Program-made: the position numbers and the translations under genes
Assembly: GCA_033557465.1 (NCBI GenBank)
Contig: CM066037.1
Span: forward strand, 204,661,156-204,725,155
Reading direction: 5' to 3'
Source: Ichthyophis bannanicus
Taxonomy: Eukaryota > Chordata > Amphibia > Gymnophiona > Ichthyophiidae
DNA length: 64,000 nt
In this document: one piece after another, positions 53,166 through 61,892 of the stretch
Layout: each line of letters begins with the position of its first letter
How positions within the stretch are numbered: the first letter of the stretch is position 1
Notes under the pieces: model-generated
The model's input: the letters and a program-made list of their open reading frames with translations, nothing else
What the model was told of the DNA's origin: nothing
The model's database searches: none

Positions 53166-53515
53166 GGAGTCCCCATATGTGAAGACTACATTCCTGCTTG
53201 TTCCTGGAGATAGTATAGTTACTCACCTGTAACAGGTGATCTCCAGGAACAGCAGGAATTTAGTCTTCACAACCCACCCACCTCCCCTCTCTCTCTCTTT
53301 CCCTCTCTCTTTCCCTCAGCTTTAAACTCAACTGGAGAGGGACAGTTGGGAAAGGCAGGAAGGCAGCACACAGGCGCTGTGGGATGCTCCCAAAAGCTTT
53401 CCTATTGGGCGCTGGGGAGCGTTCCCGTGCAGTCTCCGTCTCTACCAACGATACCCATATGTGAAGACTAAATTCCTGCTGTTCCCGGCGATCACCTGTT
53501 ACAGGTGAGTAACTA
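53166..53515. repeat. DIRS-B internal complementary region and right terminal repeat
   Basis: GAGTCCCCATATGTGAAGAC...GGAGATAGTATAGTTACTCA then CCTGTAACAGGTGATCTCC...TTTAGTCTTCACAACCC is the internal region. The right terminal repeat ends CACCTGTTACAGGTGAGTAA then CTATGCTTT. CT-rich sequence between them (53280-53322) gives the false Arg-Glu repeat frame on the minus strand. Confidence 0.9.
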
Positions 53516-54690
53516 TGCTTTGCTGGAGTGAAATCAGCTTTCTAGATATCAAAGTTCTGTAATGTCCAATCTCACCACAAGTATAACAAGCACGCATTTC
53601 TCTTGACTGTCCACATCCTCGCTGAGGATTCACATAACCTCCTCTCCCTCTGTTTCTACCTCTACTCCTGCCCATGGGTGACTGCATAGAAGCAATCTGT
53701 AAATTGAGCAATTTAGTCTTTTTTGCATCTATCTTGGTTTGCTCTTCTTGCTGTTCCTTGATAAATTTCAACTCACTGTATCGAGCACCTTCCAGAATTG
53801 CATCTCCTGTTCCAGCTGGCCAATCTATTATTGAGGTCTCCAAAATTTATTTTATTCCTGGATGCAAGACGTTTACAAAGATATTAGGGAATCCTGAAGG
53901 TGTTTCTTCTTCCTCACCAGAATAGTCCTTAAAACTAGCATACACCTAGTGTGAAAATCTGTAATCTTTTCACCCCTATCCTGCCTTAGAGATGTCAGTC
54001 TCGACGAATCCTTTACAGGCTTACATACTACTTTAATAGATTCTAACGATTTTTCTCTACTCAAAACAAAATTATCTCTTTGAGTCTCCTCTTGAAAATC
54101 TCTCACAGGGTCTGTGAGTGGCCACTGCCAGTTATCCACATGGATTGGATGAAAATAAACTGGATTAAAAACACAGCCCTAAACAAATTATCTAGATCTG
54201 CCCAAGTGGGGTTATAACTGTTAATTATTTGAGACCATAAGGACACAAATCTACCAGGGTTATCCCTGTAATTAGTAAAGGTTTTAGCCAAATCAAACAC
54301 TTCCATAGGGCTCCAATTTGCAGGCACAGTCATAGAACCTGTTAATCCGCTGGGTACAAACGGAAGGGATAAATAGGAACAATTTCACTTCCCTCGGCTG
54401 TTTCAGATTTAACTGTGCTGGAACGTGATCTATTTTGCTGGTACATACCTTCCTGAATAGAGCCCAGAGCATGATATAATCGGTCATGCTCCTCCTTATA
54501 AGTTTCATAATGTCTGTCCAAACCTCTCTCAATTCTGTCAATAAGTTCATCAGTAACTCTTAATTCTTTGAGCTGGGAGACATTACAAATATCTAAATTG
54601 CACAATTCTACTTCCCCTAACTTCTGTTTCTTTTTAAGTATTTCTTCTCTTAGTTCTACTGCACGAGTGACCTGCACTCGCTCAGCTGGT
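53516..54690 (-). pseudogene. Retroviral Gag remnant
   Basis: Minus-strand pieces in order: helical N-terminal region with many Glu/Lys (54342-54677; ELREEILKKKQKLGEVELCN); capsid-like part (54103-54333; NWSPMEVFDLAKTFTNYRDN, PGRFVSLWSQII); a third piece (53873-54139; DPVRDFQEETQRDNFVLSRE); and the C-terminus (53499-53843) with a Gly-Arg stretch and a zinc knuckle CYTCGEIGHY whose last Cys is lost. Frames change at each joint. DIRS-B interrupts right after this region. Confidence 0.7.
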
Positions 54691-54824
54691 CATTAGTTTT
54701 TTTCCTAACACAAATCTAGAACTTCATTCCTATGTTTTTCTTCATGTGCCATCCGTTCCCACCATGTAAGCACAATCCATTCATGACTATTGCACGGTTT
54801 ACCTTTAACCGCTCACTCATATCT

Positions 54825-56040
54825 CAGGTAACGTAGCTTGGGGATGGATCCCAAGATGGTAAATTGGATCAGAAATTGGTTGACTGACAGACGACAGAAG
54901 GTGATGGTAAATCAAGCTCACTCAGATGAAGGGAAGGTGATTAGCGGGCTGCCCCAGGGGTCGATCCTGGGCTCAGCACTGTTCAGTGTATTTATGAGTG
55001 ATAGTGCTGAAGGGCTGAATGGAAAAGTCTGTCTTTTTGCAGATGACATGAAAATTTGCAAGAGTGGACTCCCCCGAGGCGTGGTTAACATGAGGAAAGA
55101 TCTACAAAAGCTGGAAGAATGGTCTAATGCTTGGCAATTGTGATTTAATGCAAAGAAGTGCAGAGTCATGCACTTGCGTATCAGAAATCCAAGGGAAAAG
55201 TACGCGATAGGGGGCGAGAGGTTGGTGTGCATGGATTAGGAGAAAGACCTTGGTGTGATTATTTCTGAAGATCTCAAGGTGGAAAAACAGTGCAACAAGG
55301 CATTGGCAAAAGCCAGGAGGATGTTGGGCTGCATACAAAGAGGAATTGCCAGCAGAGAGGAAGAGGTACTTATGCCACTGTACAAGTCACTGATGAGGCC
55401 TCACTTGGAATACTTTGTTCAATTTTGGAGACCATATCTTGCAAAGGATGTAAAAAGACTGGAAACTGTTCAGAGGAAGGGGACCAAAATGATTTGGAGC
55501 CTGCGTCAGAAGCCTTATGAGAACATACTTGAAGACCTAAACATGTACACTTTGGAGGAGAGGAGGGACAGGGGTGATATGATTCAGACCTTTAAATACT
55601 TAAAGGGAAATAATGAACAACCTCTTCCAAAGACGGAGAAGCTGTAAAACTGGAGGGCATAACAGGAAGCTGCAATGTGATAAATTGAAAGGCAATGTCA
55701 GGAAATACTTTTTCACTGAAAGGGTGGTGGATGCTTGGAATGCCCTCCTGATGGAATTGGTGGGGGCAAACACGGTGATGGACTTCAAAATGGCATGGGA
55801 CAGACACAGTGGATCCCTTTACAGCAACAGGATAAAATCAAAATAAACGGAACCATCTAATTTCTCAACAAATAGGGGTGTCCTACATGGAGTGGTGGGT
55901 TCACCCGTAAACAAAAACAAAGACATGGGGAGGGGTGGCCTGCACAGAGTGGCAGGTGCACCTACTCTTGCCATCGTACTGGGCAGACTAGATGAACCAT
56001 ACTGGTCTTTATCTGCCGTGATTTACTATGTTACTATGTC
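54825..56040 (+). mobile_element. CR1-clade LINE (CR1-c), 5'-truncated
   Basis: Inserted upstream of gag in the provirus. It starts at LGMDPKMVNWIRNWLTDRRQ and ends CGTGATTTACTATGTTACTA, the short TTACTATG repeats typical of a CR1 3' end. A different CR1 subfamily from CR1-a and CR1-b, which end TTTCTATGTTTCT. Confidence 0.9.
54838..55846 (+). pseudogene. CR1-c reverse transcriptase C-terminal half
   Basis: 54838-55143: GLPQGSILGSALFSVFMSDS and CLFADDMKICKSG, an intact FADD active site. A TGA in WQL-FNAKKC follows, then TAG near 55240. 55255-55647: LIISEDLKVEKQCNKALAKA, LMRPHLEYFVQFWRPYLAKD, TLEERRDRGDMIQTFKYLKG. The last block is shifted: NVRKYFFTERVVDAWNALLM (55613-55846). The N-terminal half of the RT and the endonuclease are absent through 5' truncation. 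Confidence 0.85.
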
Positions 56041-56346
56041 ACTATCTACAGAGAGCGTTCACTCCAGAGGAAACTGCAAATTCTCATTACCTCTAGTCAC
56101 TGAATCCCTATGTGCTACGGAATCGATGGCTACATCGCCAAGCTTCTCATACATACAATAGAAGCATACAATAAGAAGGGCTACCTTTCTTAAACGCTAA
56201 AGCCCTAGCTCTGTCATGCCATTCATGCATCTGAGACGGAGCCTGTCTGCTTAACAGATTACCTATCACTGGTAATACTCACAAATCGTCTGGCACCTTC
56301 TGCCCTTGCCCTGAATGCAGAGACCCGTATCTGGCATGGCACCAAC

Positions 56347-57008
56347 TGTAAGTGTACTCTGCACCTCCCCTCACCGGTAACAGCACCTAGGTTCTTGGGT
56401 AACGGATTTTCAAACCCAGAGCAATGAGAAGGAAGCAAGTACGGTTAATAGTACAAATCACATACAATTGTATTATAAAAAAACCTACCAAAGCTTTGGG
56501 AGAGAGAACAAAGCTTGCACCTTGTCTCCCTGACATCACAGACTTCGGCTATTTTATTTATAGGTCAAAATTCCATTACACAGCATAATTTTCACCTTAT
56601 TTTTCTACCTCAAGCATCACGTATATTCATAATGTGCATCTCTGTCTCTATGTCATATGTCAGATCTTATTAGCATAGGTCATCCTGAGGAGACATACAT
56701 GTATTCCCAGACACAACATCTTAAACAATAATTCTAACACAAGCAGTTTTCATATCTTTGTTTCAAGACTGAAGAGAACGTTTCTCCCTGCACTGTCTGT
56801 TTCATAAACAAAGTTAGTTTCTCTGTTATGTGAAAGTTCAGCCTAGTTTTTCAGTAGAGTCTCTCAAGGTCATTAGCTAAGTAATAGGCCCTAGAATGTC
56901 TGAGCTACTGAATCTGTGGTGTTAACTCTTTCTGAGGGCTTTCAGTAATATGGTGTTATTAAGTACCCTCACAGTGTACACAGCCCTGTACAGACAAGCT
57001 TCCTTTCA
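56347..57008 (-). repeat. Endogenous retrovirus 5' LTR
   Basis: 662 bp, partner of 40896-41559. On the minus strand the sequence just inside is GTTGGTGCCATGCCAGATAC, which looks like a primer-binding site beginning TGGTGCC; I could not assign the tRNA. The outer flank GAAGC (57009-57013) is the presumed target duplication. Confidence 0.9.
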
Positions 57009-57013
57009 GAAGC

Positions 57014-58110
57014 GATTGTGGAAAGAGCTAATGGATTGATAACATGAAGATTCCTAAAAAGATAGGAGACAGAGCGGTATCGAAGTGGGGCGTGATGAAG
57101 GTTGAAACTTAGGAGATGATCAGATAATGGAAGAACTGAAGTACGGAAATTGAAAGGTAAACAGAGAAGAAAACCAAGTCAAGGCAGTGAGCATGCTGAT
57201 AAGTAGGAGCAAAAGAACAAAGTTGTAGATTGAAAGAGGAGGTAAGGGAAAGAAGTTTAGAATCATAGGGGTCAGAAGGGTTATCATCATGAATACTGAA
57301 CTCACCAAGAATGAGCAAGGGGGAAGAAGAATCTAGAAATAGGGAAAGCCAGGAGTCAGTCAGTGAGAAAGGTAGAGATGGACTTATCAAGGGGTCTATA
57401 AATAGCAGCTGTCCAGAGAGGTAAAGTATTAAAAAAGCGGATGGAATGGACTTCAAAGGAGGAAGAAGTAGGGGTTGGGATTGGCAGGAAGGAGAAAGCA
57501 GAAACGCAACACCACCACCACAGCCAGTGACATGAGGAGTGTGAGAAAATTGGTATTCACCATGACGGAGGGCGGCAACTGAAGCAGTGTCACTGGGGAG
57601 GAGCCAGGTTTCAGTAAGAGCTAGAACATTGAAGGAGTTAGAAATGAAAAGGTCATGAGTAAAGGGGAGTTTATTAGAAATGGAACGTGCATTCCATAGT
57701 GCATAAGAGAAAGGGGAGAGGAGAGGAATATAGATGAGATTAGAATGGTTGAGAGGGGAATAAGAATATGAGAGTATTGTAGGGGGGCCAGGGTTAGGAT
57801 TAATGCCACCAGAAGAAAGGAGGAGGAGAAGAGTGCAAGGCAGAGAGGAGATGGAATGGCAGAAATGAAAATGTGGTGTTATAAGAGAGGAAGGAGATAG
57901 AAGAATGAAAGGAAGAAAAAGGTGGAGTTCAAGAGTTGCGGAAAAGATTGGGGAAGAGATATGCAGAGAAGAGAGGGAAATAAGGAGGGGGGGGGGTTAT
58001 GAGGAAGTTGGTATGAGGGAAGAAGTTTAGGGAGTGATAAAAATAAAAAATAATGTAGAGCCATGAGGCGAGAAGAGATGGAGGGGGAAGCAGAGGAATT
58101 GAAATAATAA
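57014..58110 (-). pseudogene. LINE H endonuclease remnant
   Basis: 57109-57456 contains SWLSLFLDSSSPLLILGEFS, where GDFN is changed to GEFS, then IHDDNPSDPYDSKLLSLTSS and PTYQHAHCLDLVFF, the L2-type endonuclease C-terminal half. Earlier parts (57480-58090) hold the N-terminal half in several frames, with the WLLPSDT-type catalytic block at about 57580-57600 and NARSISNKLP at about 57670. All frames are interrupted. Confidence 0.7.
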
Positions 58111-59109
58111 CTATATTAACAGTATTGATAGAACTAAGTGGAAAGAATGATCAGTTATACAGCGCAAAGGCATAAGCAGTGCTGCATGGACAAATGCAAG
58201 AGACTGTCTTTTCAATTATCTTAATGCAGATATACACAGTAATTAGGTGAGTGTATGTTACAGGCTGAGTCTGTTAACTGATATAGTTCAGATAGAAGAG
58301 TGATTCACTTGTCATGTTAGTATATATAGCTTGCTAGAGGTTCCACCAGATTAGGTTGGTCTGCCGCTCTCACTCCTTCCTCTCGGTCAGGCACAGCATG
58401 TGTAGCCAGATGGCTCTGACCCTATCTTCAGTTGGCTGTTGTGGTGGTAGTAGTAGTAGTAGCTTCTGACGCTTCTCCCTCTCCTGCTCAGCAGAGTCCC
58501 AGGACCGAGGACCTCTAGACACTGCTGGCTGTGCTACAGTATCTGATGAGTGTTAGGTCCTATGAAGTTTGATGTTTGGTGACAATGGCCTTTCTGATAG
58601 TCTCATGCAGCTCTTTTAGTACTACTACTACTGCTGCTGTTCATTTGTATTGTGCTCAAAGACTATAGTTCAGGGCAGCAAGGGTCTAGTAGGCCTCTTT
58701 AAGCAAATGCCACCTCAGTCTGCTGAGCCAGTCAGCATGTGCTGTGTGCTGCCAGAATGTTACCCACTCTCCCTCGATGGTGCTGCAGAGCGTCTGGTTA
58801 TTGGGATTCACTGGCAGCCGGTTTGCTAGCCACTAGACACAGGACGAGCAGCTCTGAAAGTGGAGGAGGGTTTACTTCTCGCTATCACCTCCCGCGCCTC
58901 TCCAGTATAGCAGCGAACTGCCGGTAGCAGCAGTCTCAGTGGGAAAACAAAGTAAGTGCTGGGGGGGGGGGGGGGGGAAGGAGGCAGGCAAGGCTGTGCA
59001 GCAGCTGGTAACGGTTGGCATTTCAGGTCTCTGTTAGGCAGGCAAGTCAGGCAGCATATTGCGGAGCACGCGGACTCAGTCCCAGTCAGGCCATGCTCTC
59101 AACTCTGCC
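58111..59109. other. Probable 5' region of LINE H, non-coding
   Basis: No protein similarity seen. It contains (GTA)n at about 58446-58464, a CTACTACTA run at 58620 and a run of 17 G at 58963-58977. The part at 58730-58930 is GC-richer than its surroundings. Position between the endonuclease and the outer target duplication suggests the 5' UTR/promoter of LINE H, but nothing in the sequence proves this. Confidence 0.45.
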
Positions 59110-59337
59110 ACACACTGAATTCTGGGCACTATATATAATGTATAAAGTTCACCTGTTACCCTTGTTTAAATCTCCCTTTGTTTGCTATGTATAAAGTTCA
59201 CCTGTTATCCATGTTTAAACTCCCTGTTCTATGTAAGTTCAATGTATGGCTGTTCCTCATTGTACAAACTTGTTTATTGTAAACCGTGCTGATGCCGAAT
59301 AGTGCGGTATAGAAAAACCTTAAATAAATAAATAGGA
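59110..59337 (+). mobile_element. L2 3' tail fragment (L2-e)
   Basis: TATAAAGTTCACCTGTTA occurs twice (59150 and 59190), followed by TTGTAAACCGTGCTGATGCC then GAATAGTGCGGTATAG and AAATAAATAAATAG. This is the 3' UTR and tail of the L2-c/d type, with no coding part. The left edge is approximate. Confidence 0.75.
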
Positions 59338-59510
59338 AGCCCAGATGAGCGAATGCTATCAAAAACAATCCCAAAAGCTGTCAGCTGCAGGAATTCCAAG
59401 CTCCGGGCTTGGGCGGCTGAAGTGCTGTAAATGAATTTTCTGCTTTGTTCCAGAAAGAACAAGGTAAGGAGACAGTGAGTGCGCCCACATGCTTTTTGGT
59501 TTTTTTGTGG

Positions 59511-60620
59511 ATTACATTCTGCTCCTTGAATTGATGGCAGGGACCATAGAGATGGTCCTGTGGGCACGTGCTCACATGAGTCCGCTTGAGTGGTCCTTGT
59601 TGACTCGATGGTCACTGAGTTTTCAGGAGTTCTAGTGCAGGCTCTCACTCCCCTTGATGATGAAGTCAAGCTTATGGTGATGTCTGCAGCATTGCCATCT
59701 GAAGAAAGGCCTTCTGCTAGATGATTTCTCTTGGATCCTGCTGATTACGGATGCCAGTCTCTTGGGCTGAAGAGCCCATTGCCGAGTCCGTATGGCCTAA
59801 GGCCGTTGGAACCGCAGGGAGGTGGTGTGGTCCATCAACCACTTCGAGGTGAGGGCCAATCAGGTTGGCTCTTCTGCGTTTTCAGCCCCTATTCGAGGGC
59901 CAGATGGTTTGAGTGTTTTCAGACTATGCCATGGTGGTGGCTTATGTCAATTGGTAAAGAGACACAAGAAGCGCTGGAGTTGCCCTGGAGATGAATCTCC
60001 TTTTTGGGTGGAAAAGAACCTACTAGCCTTGTCGGCTCAGCATATTGCTGGAGTGGACAATGTGGAAGCAGAATTCCTCATTCGGCACTTTCTGAATACC
60101 AGCGAGTGGGAGTTCAGACAGAAGGTATTTCAGTTGATTCTGTGCCACTGGGGTTGCCCTGAAATGGCTCTGATGGCAACCCGCTCCAGTGCCAAAGTGT
60201 GCCGCTTCTTCAGTTGCATGGAGATGGGGTCTGAGGACATCGATGCCCTGACCTAGCCTTGACCCAGTCATTGACTGCTGTATGTGTTGCCCCCATGGCC
60301 CCAGTTGAGGTGTGTGATTCGGTGTATAGAGCGGCAGTTGAGCAGTGTTCTGGTGGTGCTGGATTGGCTGCGGAGAGTGTGGTTTAAAGATACAGCTCTA
60401 TCAAGTGCCTCCCCTTCGGCTGCCTCTATCCCTGGGACTATGATGGCCAGGACCGATTGTCCTGGAGGACCCTGCTCTCTTCTCTATTACAGCATGGCTC
60501 TTGAAAGGATACTGCTAGCACACAAGGGCTACTGTCCAGCTGTAATCTCTTCTATACTAGGTGCCTGGAGAAGGTCTACCAAGCTAGCATATGCACAGAT
60601 AATGCTGCCTCTTTGAGCGC
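59511..60620 (+). pseudogene. DIRS-G RNase H
   Basis: Continues the RT of 34998: ILLLELMAGTIEMVLWARAH then MSPLEWSLLTRWS (59515-59620). RNase H: LLITDASLLG in one frame (near 59745), then VWSINHFEVRANQVG, LALSAQHIAGVDNVEAEFLI and RHFLNTSEWEFRQKVFQLIL (59822-60256), ending with GCPEMALMATRSSAKVCRFF. The last segment matches the conserved DIRS tail seen in the other family as DIDLFASPLNAKLPRF, but with different wording. Stops at several places. Confidence 0.75.
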
Positions 60621-60639
60621 TAGTGTGGTATGCAGCACT

Positions 60640-61495
60640 TAGCTCTTGAGACAGCCAAAGTGTCCTCCCTGTTGGCTTTTCTGTAGGATAGCCTAGAAAA
60701 GAGCTCCCTGAAGGTTCAGGTGGCAGCTTTGGCCTTTTTTCGTGATCCGATGGTGGGCAAGTCCTTGGCCTTGCACTTGGACGTTTACTCCAAGGAATTT
60801 AATGTCTGCCTCCTCCCCTTTGATTTGTGATCCCTTCTTGGGATCTGTCTCTGGTACTCAAGACTCTGATGGTGGCCCCCTTTGAGCCATTGAAGCAAGC
60901 TACCTTGAAGGATTTCACACTCAAGACTGTCTTCTTGGTTGCAATTTGTTCTGCAGGGTGCATCTCCAAGCTGCAGGCTCTGTATTGCCGACATCCTTAT
61001 CTGTCCTTCAGCTGAGGCCATTTCCTTTCAGCATGTGCCTTTCTTCTTGCCTAAAGTGCTTTCTCCCTTTCACTTTGCCTGCCCTCCTTTGCTAAGGAAC
61101 AGTTTTGGGGGAAGGATAAGGATCTTTGCCTTGTGGATGTTTGCAGAGTGTTTCTACGGTACTTGGAGGTTACATATTTCTTTTGTAGGTCAGACCATCT
61201 TTTTGTGCTGTTTGCTGGTCCATGCAAGGATGAAATGGCTGCCAAGTCGACTTTGGGGTGCTGGATTAAGGAGGCTGTTGCCTCAGCATATCTATTATGG
61301 AGCCGGCTAGTTCCCAAGGGCAGCAGTGTGGATTTCACGTTCCACTTTTGTCAAGCATTACTGCTTGGATGTCCACACATCTGCGAACATGGCCTTCTGT
61401 GCAAGAGTTTTGCAAGCTGCTATGTCTTCTTCCCATCCAGTGGTGGTGTAGCTTTGGTAATCTCACTTGTCTGGACTACTCTAGCAGGGTGATAT
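60640..61495 (+). pseudogene. DIRS-G tyrosine recombinase
   Basis: Short degraded blocks: WDLSLVLKTLMVAPFEPLKQ then ATLKDFTLKTVFLVAICSAG (60827-61015), where box I should read SARR but is SAGC, so the catalytic Arg is lost. LPKVLSPFHFACPP follows. WIKEAVASAYLLW (61260-61300) is the region before box II. Past it, HVPLLSSITAWMSTHLRTWP SVQEFCKLL (61320-61410) keeps the order of the HNVR...ATW...H part without clear catalytic residues. The element is recognisable only by comparison with copies A-D. Confidence 0.65.
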
Positions 61496-61499
61496 GGAA

Positions 61500-61892
61500 G
61501 GTGATATTTTACTTACCAGATAATGTCCTTTCTTTGATTCCTGATAGACCAGTCCAGGGCCCACTCCGGAAACTATTTGCTCTGCTCTTTTGCTGCGGTA
61601 CCCTTGGGTCCATCATGATTTTTGTACTTGGTTTTGCAGGCTCATCGTCTACTGACAGTCTTCTGTTTCCACCTTCCTGTTCATAATTTTCTACTGTTTA
61701 TTTATTGTTGCCCACATTGAGGCTGTGTGAGCCTTGCTCGGTATCTCCCATTTGCTTTGGGACAAATACTGAAGGGACCTCTGGTGGCTGAGGCTGGGTT
61801 TTTCGTTGGTTCTTTGTCTCCACCAATCTGCTGGTAGGGGAACACAACTCACTTGTCTGGATTGGTCTAAAAGGACTCAATGAAAGGACGTT
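61500..61892. repeat. DIRS-G internal complementary region and right terminus
   Basis: ATAATGTCCTTTCTTTGATT CCTGATAGACCAGTCCAG (about 61522-61560) is complementary to the right end GGATTGGTCTAAAAGGACTC then AATGAAAGGAC (61858-61888). The right terminal repeat runs from about 61795 and is the inverted copy of 33863-33930. The end is directly joined to DIRS-F. Confidence 0.75.

Larger units (their letters stand above)
47894..53515 (+). mobile_element. DIRS retrotransposon B, nearly full length (5.6 kb)
   Basis: The most complete DIRS copy: left terminal repeat (47894-48060), gag (48301-50130), RT/RNase H (50211-52046), recombinase (51992-53083), internal complementary region (53166-53275), right terminal repeat (53325-53515). 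Only a few stops and shifts. It is inserted between Gag and protease of the endogenous retrovirus. Nearly identical to DIRS-A over long stretches, so the family was recently active. Confidence 0.9.
40896..57008 (-). mobile_element. Endogenous retrovirus (class I-like), interrupted
   Basis: Old provirus in LINE H with two LTRs (40896-41559 and 56347-57008), TG...CA ends and an approximate 5-bp duplication (GAAAC / GAAGC). Minus-strand order from the 5' LTR: CR1-c insertion, gag, DIRS-B insertion, protease, RT/RNase H, integrase, envelope with a solo LTR inside, then 3' LTR. Pol resembles gamma/epsilon-type retroviruses. Stops and shifts throughout gag, pol and env rule out expression of whole proteins. 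Confidence 0.85.
34999..59510 (-). mobile_element. L2-like LINE H, outermost insertion of the nest
   Basis: Flanked by GGATTAC (34992-34998 and 59511-59517) within DIRS-G. The 3' end is at 34999-35105, where the minus strand reads TTGTAAGCTCTAACGAG...CAGCGCTG...AATAGTAGTAGTA. RT pieces are at 36799-38225 and the endonuclease at 57109-58090, with a link piece at 40661-40890. The GC-rich region at 58110-59110 and 59338-59510 would be its 5' end. It is split by L2-d, CR1-b, an endogenous retrovirus and an L2 tail. Confidence 0.75.
33845..61892 (+). mobile_element. DIRS retrotransposon G (second family), split by a 24.5-kb nest
   Basis: The left end (33863-33920) and right end (about 61810-61890) are inverted copies. 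Left: CTAGACCAGTCCAGACAAGT then GGGTTGTGTTCCCCTACTAG. Right: CTGGTAGGGGAACACAACTC then ACTTGTCTGGATTGGTCTAA. Coding order is RT (34509-34998), RNase H and recombinase (59511-61495). Most of gag and early RT is missing, since only about 350 bp separate the left terminus from the RT apart from a SINE. Protein sequence is far from that of A-D/F, so it is a distinct DIRS lineage. Confidence 0.8.

Noticed and set aside
53260..53448. Arg-Glu repeat protein on the minus strand
   Set aside because: Product of the CT-rich microsatellite between the DIRS-B internal region and its right terminus.
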